Positions 1 through 10,699 of a stretch of 64,000 nt of DNA are shown here, one piece after another. Numbering within the stretch: position 1 is the stretch's first letter; each line of letters opens with the position of its first letter. Both the position numbers and the translations under genes were made by a program. The stretch comes from Anaeramoeba flamelloides. Its lineage: Eukaryota; Metamonada; Anaeramoebidae. The DNA is taken from the NCBI GenBank assembly GCA_027625915.1, contig JANTQA010000015.1, forward strand, positions 372,001-436,000. The letters are read 5' to 3'. The notes beneath the pieces are model-generated. The model was given only the letters and a program-made list of their open reading frames with translations. It was not told the DNA's origin and searched no databases.

Positions 1-995
1 ATTGAATGTCTCCATTTGGTCTAATCTCATAAAAAGAGATATTTGATTTTGTAACACAATATAAAATATTTCCATTTGTTGACCTCTTTGGTTTTTGTCT
101 AAAGAGTAAACCTATTTATTGGAGTTAAGTAACAAAATTAAAACATATTTGAAAATAAAATTCCAAAATTTAGTTCTTGTGTAAAAGGAAAAAGTACAAA
201 TAAAATAAAAAAGAAAGAAGTAAAAAGAAAAGAAAAGAAATTAAAAAAAAACGAAAAAAAGAAAAAAAAAAAAAATATTTTTGAAAAGTACCAATTAATA
301 AATCCTTATTTGGTTGTCTGAGTTGTTTCATTCTTAATTTCAATTTTTGATTCATTAAATTTCCAGAAGCAAGAAGAATTGCCCCAGAGTCAAAGCCAAA
401 TGCCATCATTTGTAGGGTTTCAAGTACAGTGATATAACTGATATTTGCGTTGGGGTAGTCCTGTCGGGAAATGTTGAATTCACGTATTTTACGCAGTGTA
501 TCGTTTTCTTCATTGCCTAACTCGGTGTCCCATAGCCTAACGATCCATCTTCCCTTTGGATCATCCAAGCCAACTGTAACAAGAACACTTTCGTGTTTAA
601 GATGCTGGAGTTGAAGGAGTTCATGTTTAAAGCCCTTAAAATAACACTGAATAACGAATTGTGAATTTAATAATGCAATGGAACCATTTGTCTCTAAAAC
701 AGTCAGGTTTTAAATTAGTAAAAATAGCAGTGTAGGTCATGGGATGGGAATGTATAAGAAAAAAATTTATTAAAAGGTTTTTATTTGAAAAAAAAAGAAA
801 AAAAAAAAAAAGAAAAATTCTTTTTCTTAAAGTTTGTTTTTGGTGAGTGATTTTTATACCTCCAAAAATAAAGTGTGTTCTTCCTGTTGTTATAGATACA
901 ATTTCTTTGTCCTCAAGAACTGAATGTTTTTGTTGTGTTTCTTGATCTTTGACAACTTCACGTTCAAAAAAAATAAATTTTTTCCAACTCGCCAT
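1..995 (-). CDS. VPS11: VPS11, HOPS/CORVET core subunit (5' part, runs off left edge)
   Basis: N-terminal beta-propeller part of vacuolar protein sorting 11, a shared core subunit of the HOPS and CORVET tethering complexes on endosomes and lysosomes. Three exons are visible on the minus strand: 995-860, 693-292 and 98-1, with GT-AG introns 859-694 (166 nt) and 291-99 (193 nt); the phases agree and give about 212 residues. The start MASWKKFIFFEREVVKD matches the family opening (W-x-x-F-x-F-F-[DE]-x-E-x-V-K). Exon 2 carries FGETNGSIALLNS, then LVTVGLDDPKGRWIVRLWDT and a LETLQMMAFGFDSGAILLA block, all colinear with animal VPS11. Exon 3 carries MEIFYIVLQNQISLF, like the next propeller strand. The C-terminal clathrin repeats and RING lie outside the window. 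The family call is secure; the splice sites are inferred. Confidence 0.9.
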
Positions 996-1273
996 AAAAA
1001 AAAAAATGAAAATCTTATTTTATTTTTATCTTTGGTCTTGAGGAGAGGAGTTCTTTTATCTAATTAAAGAGTCTCTTATAAAATATTCTTTCAGAATCTG
1101 TTGTTTAGTACATGTTTATTTCAAAGAAATAAGAGAATTATTGGAAAATTTATAAGAAATGTATGGGTGTACTAACAGTTTGATAAATAGTATTGTTGGA
1201 ATACCAAAACGAATTATGCTTGATTATTTTTTTGATTAATAAAATCTTTTCAATTTACTAATAACCGTTTTGG

Positions 1274-1673
1274 GAGAAAAATAATTAAATACAGCATTTA
1301 ATTGGGAACATTAAGAGAAACTGAAGAAAAAAAAAAAAAATTCAATAAAAGAATGAACAAATTAACCACAAAGAATAATCAATATTATTATTATCAATCA
1401 AACCAACAAAAATAATTTAAATCTACTTTATATCGAAATATGACAAGTTATTTTAGAGATCTCAATAATAGTCAATTTTTTGAACAAATTTTTAATAATT
1501 GATAAACCAAATAAAAAGCTAGATCAAGGAATCAGGTTTATTAAGGTATTATTATTACTGAATTGTCCATTTGGTCTTTAATCATTGATTTGTTTATCTA
1601 TTAGTAAGAAAGCTTACTTTTTAGTTTCCACTCAAGGTGTTCCCAATTAACAAACATGCTAATGTATTTTTCC
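1274..1673. mobile_element. 400-bp TIR element, family A copy 1
   Basis: Both ends carry the inverted motif TTAATTGGGAAC. The left end reads GAGAAAAATAATT then CAGCATTTAATTGGGAAC; the right end is its diverged reverse complement. It is the same size and has the same ends as copies at 33471-33871 and 62981-63392. There is no coding potential, so it is a MITE-like non-autonomous element. Confidence 0.75.
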
Positions 1674-1851
1674 AAAAAGATAATTTATAAAACTGAAATA
1701 AAACTTGATCAATACAGAATTTCAATCTTATAAAAAAGATCTAAACTGTCAAAAAAAAAAAAAATCTGATTCTAGAACACATTTCTTACAAATTAAAATA
1801 CTCTAAAAAAAAAAAAAAAAAAAAAGATGTAAATAGTACTCACAAAATATC

Positions 1852-2201
1852 GATATGTTAAAAATTTTGGAGATTGAAAAACAAAAAAATGTATTGTTAA
1901 ATTTGTTAATATTCTATTATGAATATCGATCGATCATATGGATATATACTATCAATTGATTTTATTTGAGATCTATTTTGAGCAACTCAACTTTAACTAA
2001 ATAACAATCGTTACAAAAAATTTTGATCGACAAAACAAATTGGGTAATTAAAAAAAAAAGAAATGAAAACAAAAAAATACTCAAAGTTGAAAAATTCTAT
2101 TATAATTTTTTCAAAATCAAAACTATTTCCAATTTTAATGAAACTGTATTATTATGATTCTTTGAACTGTTTTAACTGTGTGTAAAATTTTGGAATTTTT
2201 G
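1852..2201. repeat. Diverged repeat, family D subgroup (copy 3)
   Basis: Shares ordered blocks with 60253-60605: AAAAATTTTGGAGA near the start, ATCGATCGATCA in the middle, and GTATTATTATGATT near the end. It also shares weaker blocks with the family D elements at 16704 and 26150. About 350 bp and non-coding. Confidence 0.6.
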
Positions 2202-2297
2202 TTTCATTTATATTGTATTTAGAGAATATCAATCGCTGTTCTTCTAACTCCTTTATCTCATATTAAACCACTTTTAAATATATATATATATATATAT

Positions 2298-4067
2298 AAA
2301 CTGAATTTCAAAATTTGGGGCAGATTTTTTTCGAGAAAAAATATCATCGAATCATAATTTTTTGAAAAATAAAATTCATTTTATTAAACTGTTTTATAGA
2401 AGAGAAGAAACAAATAGAAATATAAACGTATGTATTAAAATCATTTTATTATTTGAAAGAATAAAGAAAAAAAAATTTAAAATTCGCAAAAAAAAATTGC
2501 CCTTCTTTTTTGAAATGGAAAATTTTTAAAAAATGTCCATTTATCGATTCTCCTTTGTGTTCTACAACTAATCTTAACCTTTTCTCCATTGAACTAACCA
2601 AATTCTCAATAACCCCCCATTCGATATTCTTCCAAACTCTTCTAACAATCGCTTCAAGTTTTTTTTCAGTTTTGGGTGCTTCTAAACTAATTCTTTTTCC
2701 CATGATTCCCCAAAGATTCTCAATTGGATTGAGATCCGGCGAATTGGGGGGCCAATTTTCCAAAACTGAACATTTCTTTGATAAGTATTCTTTTGTGGAC
2801 CTCGATGTATGTGCAGGAGCACCATCCTGCATCAATATCCAATTCCATTTTCCAAATTCTTTATCCATATCTGTGAACACTCGACAACGCGAAATTACCT
2901 TTTTTTGATAGCTTTCGGAATTTACAATTTTTGGACATTTAATTAAAGTCGATATCCAACTATAGTTAATTCCACCAAAAAACATAATTTTTTTGCCATA
3001 CTTTTCCTTTTCGCGAAAAACAGAATCTTTAAAAAAAAAAAAAGAAAATTACAAAAAAGCAAAATTAAATTAAGAAAAAAAAAAAAAAAAAAAAAAAACA
3101 ATTATGGTATTAAGATTGAGAAGTTTGGATCTTTGTTTTACAAGTTGTCATCAAAAAAGTCATTTTTAGACAATTTTAATTTTTCGTGATCACGTAGTTA
3201 AAATGATGTGATCCACAACCTATGAATCTTACTAAAGAATCCAATTGAAAAAAAAAAAAAAAAAAAAAAAAAGATAACCTTCATTTTCCCCCCATTGTCT
3301 CCAAATAAACCCATTGAGACTTTCTAAATAAAACCACGTTTCATCTGTAAAAACAACCTTTTTCCAATCTGTATTATTTTCTATGTGATATTGTGCGAAA
3401 TTTAATCTTTTCTGTTTTGTTTGTTCTGTTAATTTTGGTTTAACTTTTGGAGCTTTATATTTAAAATTTAAAGATTTCCTAATCCTCCAAACTGATGTTG
3501 CACTGATTTCAATTTCTCGTGTTTCTTTTAAAAAATGTTGCTAATTTTTCACAACTCAATTTTCTTTTTTTTTGTTTCATTCTCGACAATATCAGTAATT
3601 TCATCAGATTTTATTCTTTTTTCTACCTGTTGATTTTGTAAAGTCTAGTGTTCTAAAAAAAATTTAAAAACAAAATTAAAATAAAATCAAAACAATTGAA
3701 TTAAAAAAGGATTAAATACCCTTTCATTTCAAATTTTTGTTCCCAATATCGAACTTTCTTTATTGTTATTCCCAAGTTTTGTGCAATTTTACTTCTTGAA
3801 ATGCCTCTATTTCGAAGTTGAACAATTTTGAGTTTGTTGATACTTTCATTTATTTCTTTCTGAATTTGTTTCATTTTAAAAAGGGGAAAAAAATAAAAAA
3901 ATGAAAACGAAAAAAATTTAAATTTTTGAAAAATAGAAGACTATTTTTTGAAAATTAAGATAAAATATGTTTGATAATCCTAATACCAATATGATACAAT
4001 CATTAATTAATTTCTCAAGTTTAATTTCATAAAAAAAAAATTATGCCCCACATTTTGAAATTCAGTT
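2298..4067 (-). mobile_element. Tc1/mariner-type DNA transposon (about 1.77 kb)
   Basis: Near-identical terminal inverted repeats bound the element: CTGAATTTCAAAATTTGGGG at the left and its reverse complement, with one mismatch, at the right (GCCCCACATTTTGAAATTCAG). Both ends sit in TA dinucleotide runs, as expected for TA-targeting Tc1/mariner elements. It encodes a DD34E transposase on the minus strand (see the next entry). The ends look intact, but the coding region does not. Confidence 0.92.
2449..3874 (-). pseudogene. Tc1-like DD34E transposase, three exons, frame-damaged
   Basis: Exon 1 (3874-3720) encodes an N-terminal helix-turn-helix: LRNRGISRSKIAQNLGITIK. Exon 2 (3652-3279) carries the first catalytic Asp in VVFTDETWFY. 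Exon 3 (3026-2449) carries the second Asp in LMQDGAPAHTS and the Glu in SPDLNPIENLWG; exactly 34 residues separate them, the Tc1 spacing. Putative GT-AG introns are 3719-3653 (67 nt) and 3278-3027 (252 nt, poly(T)-rich). The exon 2/3 junction restores frame across NEDSVFREKEKYGKKIMFFGG. Between about 3530 and 3620 the reading frame is disrupted at least twice, so this copy is probably inactive. Family, strand and catalytic triad are directly visible; splicing is inferred. Confidence 0.88.
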
Positions 4068-4079
4068 TATATATATATA

Positions 4080-4519
4080 CAGTCTTTCCAAGTCTACCAT
4101 AAAATTTTAAATAAAACACAATTGGTTTTTCTATTCTGATTTTCAATTTTCAAAAAATTCGGAAATAACAGTTATTATTCAAAAAAAAATTTCAATAAAT
4201 GAGCTATTATTCAAATTTTAGAAACATTAAAAAAAAAATTCAAGATCCCATGAAACTTAAAAATTATTGGTCCAAAAGAGCCCCAAAAAAATATCAATAT
4301 TTACTGATCTTTAAAAATTTACCTTTTTTGAACAATATTTTAAAGTGCTTCAAGACTCTTCAAATTTTTTTTTAATGTTTCGAAAATTTGAATAATAGCT
4401 CATTTATTGAAATTTTTTTTGAATAATAACTGTTATTTCCGAATTTTTGAAAATTGAAAATCAGAATAGAAAAACCAATTGTGTTTTATTTAAAATTTTA
4501 TGGTAGACTTGAAAGACTA
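4080..4519. mobile_element. 440-bp foldback/MITE with arms of about 150 bp
   Basis: The two halves are nearly perfect reverse complements. The left arm opens AGTCTTTCCAAGTCTACC and includes GGAAATAACAGTTATTATTC and ATGAGCTATTATTCAAATTT; the right arm mirrors these and ends GGTAGACTTGAAAGACT. It is flanked by TA runs on both sides (about 4067-4079 and 4519-4541) and lies 12 bp from the Tc1-like element. Non-coding. Confidence 0.85.
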
Positions 4520-5237
4520 TATATATATATATATATATATACTCTCTTCTTTTAGGACAAACTCAAATATTAATAAGTTTGTTATTTCATAAATTAAAAT
4601 ATGAAATACTTGTATTATCAACTTATAGGATTTATTTTGTTCTTTATAATTAATACTGGTTTTACTTTATTTATTTTAAGAAATAGTTTAAAGTGTGATA
4701 TTTTTTTAATTTTTTATTAATTGTTTAAATAGATTTTATGAAGCAATAAAGAAAATTTCAAATAAATTTTATCCTTTGTATTTATAATATGAGATTAAGG
4801 AAATAATTGAAAATAAAAATCATTTTTTAGAGATAATTATTGTTATAAAAATAATAGTTAATTTTTGAGTAATTACGGTTAAAAAGAATTTTTTGAAATG
4901 ATTAAAAATATTTTGTAATTTTTATGAGTTACAAAATACCAATCAAAAACTAACCAACATATGATGCGCGATCTATATCAAAAAATCAACAATCAATAAA
5001 GAGGGCCTTGTTAAAAAAAAAAACAGAGTGTCACTTAATTTCCAATTAGAATGATTGTAGATTATAGTGTTTTGAAAACAACTTTGTTAGTTTTGTAAGT
5101 TACTCTTTGGTAGTTTTTGAGATCTCGAAGTGATTGTTTTGATATTTTTTTTTCATTTTTCCGAATGGCTTATTTTTTAAAAATGAATTTAACGAAATCC
5201 TTACTTTTTCAAATATAGAGGGTTATGAAATAACCAC

Positions 5238-5265
5238 AAATTAAATTAAATTAAATTAAATTAAA
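5238..5265. repeat. (AAATT)n microsatellite
   Basis: About 5.5 tandem copies of AAATT/TTAAA. Confidence 0.9.
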
Positions 5266-5411
5266 GTGGTTGTGTACTTGTAGAAAACAATTTGTTTTAA
5301 ATTGAAGCTATTTAATTCTTGGAAATTTACAAAAAAAAAATACACCTTCTTTTTTTAAAAAAATATAATTTTTTATAAATTTGGAATTATTTTTATCTTT
5401 TTTTTTATATA

Positions 5412-5903
5412 GTAGTGAAAAAAATCCAGACATGAAAAAAATCAATGGAAAGGATTTTTAAATGTGAATATTAGTAAAATTTTTGTGTAATTTTTTTTTA
5501 TTTAGAATCAAATCCACTTCCTAAAGAATCAAACTTTTAAAATTATAATTCACCCACCTATTAGAAGGACGATTAATTAAATTACACTTGTTCAAAACAC
5601 CATTCTATCAATCAAAAAACAAGAAGAAAAATTATCCTTTCCAAACTCTAGTAAACCTTTATAAAACTCTATTTTTTTCAAAAAAAGTCGATCTACTTTT
5701 GTTATCAAACAATTAAATTGATTTTTCATAGACATCTTACTTTAATAAACTTTATCTAGATTTATTATCATATTCATAAAATATTTGGTTATTTATAAAA
5801 AGGATTTGATTGAAAATATTTTCAATTACACAACAATTTTACTAATATTCACAATTAAAAATCTTTTCCATGATTTTTTTCATGTCTGGTATTTTTTTTA
5901 CTC
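5412..5903. mobile_element. 500-bp TIR element, family C copy 1
   Basis: Terminal inverted repeats of about 65 bp: AGTGAAAAAAATCCAGACAT at the left, mirrored at the right by ATGTCTGGTATTTTTTTTAC. The interior blocks CACTTGTTCAAAACACCATT and TATCAATCAAAAAACAAGAA also occur, in the same order, in copies at 56985-57487 (same strand) and 42196-42697 (opposite strand). Confidence 0.85.
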
Positions 5904-7016
5904 CTATTATTAAATTTTTACCAATTAGATTCTATTAATTTTTTTTTTCTTTTTTTTGAATTTTGTTAATCAAAAGAAGGATAATTTTATAATACCCTTT
6001 TTTAGTTTCAAGTCACTCCTTGGGTATGGAATAAATCGACAGTAAATGACTAGACCCTTAAATGTTTTCTTTTTGGAAAAAACTGAAAAAAATTTTCTTT
6101 TATGGGTTTCTTAATTGAATTGAATTTTTTGGAACTTTGAAGACATAAATAAAATCACTGATAAGATCACTAATAATATATTTTAAAATCCCCTGTGTTT
6201 ACGAATTAGATTTATCTCTGAAATGATCATTTTTCGAGTTTTCTTCAAGTTTGAATAGAAAGAGTTTATTTTCCAAGACTTAATAAACAAATGTAAATCT
6301 GATCTCAATAAACACCCCTAATGAAATTCTGGAACTTCAAAAAGGAATGAATTTGGGAAACTTTCACTCTATTTCTTTTTGTATAACGATTTGGTGTCAC
6401 CAGTTTATATCTTTTCTTCAAAATCGTAATTCTCTTTTCTTCAAAAATTAAACTGAAAAATTGCTTTTTGAAACAAAAAAAAACCTGTTTTTGAGAAAGA
6501 AAGTTTCTTACAAAAATTAAACAAGTACCATTCCTATCGGTATTCATTTTGAAACATTCTTAAACTTTAGTTTGAAATAAAAATAAATAGGAATAAATCA
6601 AAGTTTTTAAAGTCAAAAATAGCAATATTTTAAACAAAGACTCGTTTCAAAATTGAACTCTTGTGAGTGTTACAATAACAAAAAAAAACAACACTTAGTA
6701 CTATCTTCTTGGTTAAATTGATGATTTCCATTGAACCAAACAGATTTTAAACAGAAAAAGAAAAAAAGTGCCAAAATTATTTCAAAACGAATATTATTTG
6801 ACAACCAAAAATTGTTATTTCAATGTAAACTTAATCAAACAAGTTTTGAAAAATCAATTGATCAAAATAGGGAAAAAACTTTCCAATTTTAATTTAATTT
6901 CTTTTATTCACTTTAAACAGGAAAAACAAAAAACAATCTTTAATGTTAAACAGCGGTAAGTTTTTTCAAGATTTCTTTTATTCTTTCAATATCTATTAAC
7001 CATGATCCAATCAATT

Positions 7017-7047
<31 letters not shown>

Positions 7048-7116
7048 ACCACTCTTTTGATCAATCAACAAAATCTTTTGAATATTTACAAAGAAGAACC
7101 ATATGATGATGAGCAA

Positions 7117-9261
7117 ATGTCTTTACTAAACTCAACCGCGAATTTGACAAACGATGGGTTTAAGGGTGTATCTGTGGAAGCGAAGGATCTCAGTTTTCAA
7201 ATTAAAGAAAAAAAAATCCTGAATAATGTCAATATTACTATTGAGCCAGGCAATTTGGTGTGTTTGCTTGGTCCGAGTGGTGCCGGAAAGACGACGCTTT
7301 TAAGTACATTAGCAGGAAGGGCACCACATAAGGGTGTTTTGTCAGGGGAGGTACTCTACGGGGGTGAGGAGCTTACAGAGGACTACTTCCCGTCGATTTC
7401 GTTTACGACACAAGACGACATTCTGCTGAACACACTGACTCCGACTGAGACTTTAAACTTTGTTGGAAAATTGGTTCTACCTAAGAGCACGACAAAGAAA
7501 GAAAGAAGGGAAAGGGTCAACACAGTCATTACGATGCTAAAATTAGACCACTGTCGTGACACGGTCATTGGGAGCTTTGGGAGGAGGAGCAGTGGTATCT
7601 CTGGTGGCGAAAGGAAAAGGTTAAATATTGGTATGTCCCTTATTTCAGAGCCACAGATGCTCTTTCTCGATGAGCCAACTTCAGGCTTGGACTCTAACAC
7701 TGCCTTCTCAGTGATCTCGTTACTCAAGGATCTGAGCATCCGTGGGCTCACTGTCATTTGCTCCATACATCAACCCCGACAAGAAATCTTTACGCTCTTT
7801 GACAAATCAATGGTTTTGTCGAAGGGCTCTGTGATCTATTATGGCCCCGTTCGAATGATCCGTAACTATTTTCAAAAATTCGGACTCCACTGTAGATCAG
7901 GCGTGAATCAGGCTGACTGGATGGTTCAGTTAGTTGAGATCAGGGAAAGCAATACCTATGGCCTTCCGCAACTTGAAATTGATTATAAAAAGCCCAAAAG
8001 GAAGCGAAGAAACAAATATTACTTTTCCTCATCTGACGATCTCCTTGATTCAAAATCAGAAAACGGCACAAGTCTTCATAGCATTGTCAACCTCAAAAAT
8101 AAAAAGAATATTGACAAGAGCGAGAGAGATGAAAGTGGGAGTGGGAATGGGAATAATACAGATGGTGGCGATAATCAGAATGATGTCGATGATGATCTTG
8201 ATATGGGAATAAGTGGAAGGGATAGTGATGAGGGGTACTCTAATTCTGAGAATGATGAGGAATTGGAAGGAGAAATTAAAAACAATCCTGGTACTTTGGC
8301 CTTTGTGAAAGAATTAATCAAACGATACCAAAAATCAAAATTATTCAAATCATATGCAAAGCCCGATCAGTGTCTATCAAATCAATTGATGGCAAGAAAT
8401 TCTGTGACCAGAAATGAGTTTTATAAATCTTGGGTCTTAATCCACAGAGGTATGATCACAACAATTCGGGAAAAACAAAAATTAATCAAAATATTTGCGG
8501 GTGTGTTTGTCGCATTGTTTGTTGGATCCGTGTTCTATGATTTACCCCTGAACCAAACTGGTGTGCGAGACCGAATGGGGCTCTTGTTTTTTTCGTTAAT
8601 TGCCACTTTATTGATCTCGATGATCAGTGTTCTACATGACCTTCCCTATGAAAAGGTCTTGTTTTTAAAGGAATCGCAAGATAGGACCTATTCGGCAATG
8701 GCTTATTTAAACGCAAAAATGGTTTGCGATTTCCCCTTTGAAGTCATAATACCGATCTTTTATTCAATAATCTTGTACAATATGACTAAGTTAAGAAAAG
8801 ATTGGGGCGCCTTTTTCATTTTTTTGTTGACAACAATCCTGATAAGAAATGTTGGTGCGACAATTGGATTTTTATTGTCTTCGGTTACCAAATCTTCAGA
8901 AATTGGTTTGGGACTATCGCCCCCTGTAATCATACCGCAGCTAATCTTTACCGGGTTTCTTGTAGATTTTGATACAATACCTTCCTTCCTCCGCTGGTTC
9001 CGATATATTAACCCAATGAAATATGCCTTCGAAGTGCTAATCAATAACGAATTCACAGATCTCAAATTTGGTTGCACACCATCCGAATTAGTAAATTTTG
9101 TCTGTCCATTCACTACAGGTGACCAAGTCTTAAAATATTATGCCTACAATGATGTTAATTATGCCAAATCACTTCTTTTATTATTATTATTCCTTTTTAT
9201 TCTCAAAGCTTTTACATATTTTGGTGTTTATTATAGCAAAAGAAGAGAAATTGGTAAATAA
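7117..9261 (+). CDS. ABCG-type half-transporter (White/ABCG2 class)
   Basis: ATP-driven membrane transporter of the ABCG class with ATPase domain first and membrane domain second; substrate unknown. Counting from the first in-frame ATG (7117, 714 residues), Walker A GPSGAGKT is near residue 52, the signature ISGGERKR near 161, Walker B MLFLDEPTSGLD near 181 and the H-loop SIHQPR near 216. A hydrophilic, acidic linker of about 150 residues (DDDLDMGISGRDSDEGYS) separates this from six predicted helices (for example IFAGVFVALFVGSVFYDL, RMGLLFFSLIATLLISMI) and the ABCG motif RWFRYINPMKYAFEVLI. As a half-transporter it should dimerise. The start is uncertain: IYKEEPYDDEQ upstream of 7117 reads like coding sequence, and an ATG at 7002 is separated from that frame only by the length of a 23-base poly(A) tract. 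The linker is longer than in typical ABCG proteins. Confidence 0.93.
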   Translation: MSLLNSTANLTNDGFKGVSVEAKDLSFQIKEKKILNNVNITIEPGNLVCLLGPSGAGKTTLLSTLAGRAPHKGVLSGEVLYGGEELTEDYFPSISFTTQDDILLNTLTPTETLNFVGKLVLPKSTTKKERRERVNTVITMLKLDHCRDTVIGSFGRRSSGISGGERKRLNIGMSLISEPQMLFLDEPTSGLDSNTAFSVISLLKDLSIRGLTVICSIHQPRQEIFTLFDKSMVLSKGSVIYYGPVRMIRNYFQKFGLHCRSGVNQADWMVQLVEIRESNTYGLPQLEIDYKKPKRKRRNKYYFSSSDDLLDSKSENGTSLHSIVNLKNKKNIDKSERDESGSGNGNNTDGGDNQNDVDDDLDMGISGRDSDEGYSNSENDEELEGEIKNNPGTLAFVKELIKRYQKSKLFKSYAKPDQCLSNQLMARNSVTRNEFYKSWVLIHRGMITTIREKQKLIKIFAGVFVALFVGSVFYDLPLNQTGVRDRMGLLFFSLIATLLISMISVLHDLPYEKVLFLKESQDRTYSAMAYLNAKMVCDFPFEVIIPIFYSIILYNMTKLRKDWGAFFIFLLTTILIRNVGATIGFLLSSVTKSSEIGLGLSPPVIIPQLIFTGFLVDFDTIPSFLRWFRYINPMKYAFEVLINNEFTDLKFGCTPSELVNFVCPFTTGDQVLKYYAYNDVNYAKSLLLLLLFLFILKAFTYFGVYYSKRREIGK

Positions 9262-10647
9262 AAAATATTTTTATTTTGTATTGTTTTTTATAATATTTAT
9301 GAATTTGATATATCCTAATAATATGTGTAAACAAAAAATAATACATGTGACTGTGTGTGTTTTAAATTTTATCTATAATATTAGATTAAAAAAAAATATT
9401 AATAATCTTTTTTTGTTTGTTTTTATTTGATAATTTGTTCAATAATTAATTTATTTTTTTTTATAAATCATTCACTTTTTATATAAAAACAAGTTATGTT
9501 ATTTTGTTTTTTTTTTTTTTTTATGGTATTTTTATTTTGAAAGGAAGAAATTAATTATTTCTGGTATTCATTGGGTTTTCGTTAATTTTAGATTTTAAAA
9601 GATCATTTCTTAGATTTTTTTGTTATTTCTCAAACCTAAAAAAAACATCCTTAGCTTTTCCAGTATTGAAAAAAATTGAGAAAAAACATTAAATTTGCCC
9701 AATTGTTTTGAATTATTGAAGATTGTTGTTATTTTTTCAATAGTTTTATGGTTATTTGTAAAATAGGTATATTTTCAGAATAAACAAAAAAACCTAAAGA
9801 AAACCACTGTTAGCTTTTTTTTCTTTTTGTTTTAATTGGAAAATTGGTATATTTTCATTTTATGTCAAAAATAAGATTTAAAAAAAAACTGCAGTTGGGT
9901 TAACCAAAATATAAAAGAATATCGTAAAATCTTAGATTTTGCTGAATTGTGTAGAATTCTAGAAATGATAGGTACTCTTCTGCACTCTGTCGTACTGGAA
10001 GGTATTCTAGAAGACTCCTTAATTTCTATTTTTTTATTTTATGTTTCTATAAATGTGTATCATTCTTTTCAGCCGCAAATAAAGAAGTGATGAATAATGA
10101 GTCATTATTTTGAATAATATTAAAGTTATCAATTTCTTCTAGGATAAGCTAAAAAGGGGGCAAAAAATTCATATTGACAAAATGATATAATTAGATTATT
10201 ATTTCAATCAACTATTTGCCACTCACTTACTCTTTTAATTTTAGGCTATTTTCTTATTGTAAATTGTTTTTATTTGCTCTCAAAATAACTTTTTAGGATG
10301 ATGATGAGGGTTTCATATTATTAAAATTAGAAGAAATCCGGGATAAATCAAAAGAGTAAATTTTATGTAGATCAAGTATAACGGTTTATATTAATTTTCA
10401 AAAAAAGTGAAAAATTAAAAGAGTCCTTTAATAATATGACTCATCAAATTTGTATGTTTTTCACAAAAAATAATAATTAAAAATGTCAGTTGATAATTTT
10501 AAGTCAAATTGATCAATTTGTTTGAGTTTGGTAATTTAAAGATGATTTTGGGAAATTCTTTATCAGTGGAAATTTTTCAAAATTATTAAAGAAATTGGTT
10601 GCATTGTTTATATATTTTTTGTTATTTATTTTCCAGAATAAAATTAG

Positions 10648-10650
<3 letters not shown>

Positions 10651-10697
<47 letters not shown>
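10651..10697. repeat. (TA)n microsatellite
   Basis: About 23 uninterrupted TA units. Confidence 0.95.

Positions 10698-10699
<2 letters not shown>

Larger units (their letters stand above)
996..2297. other. Intergenic, repeat-bearing
   Basis: No coding signal. The stretch holds one 400-bp TIR element (1274-1673), a diverged repeat (1852-2201) and a TA microsatellite at about 2278-2297 that abuts the Tc1-like element. The rest is poly(A/T)-rich sequence. Confidence 0.6.
4520..7116. other. Intergenic; 5' flank of the ABCG gene
   Basis: Contains a TA run (4519-4541), a pentanucleotide repeat (5238-5265), one 490-bp TIR element (5412-5903) and a short repeat at about 6003-6060 that resembles 12600-12672. 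A strong donor-like GGTAAGT at 6957 could mark a 5'-UTR intron of the transporter. No coding exon is supported. Confidence 0.5.

Noticed and set aside
2510-2908. Plus-strand 132-codon frame
   Set aside because: Antisense shadow of transposase exon 3.
6305-6547. Minus-strand 80-codon frame upstream of the ABCG gene
   Set aside because: Begins with ATG, but has no homology and no supporting splice or repeat context.
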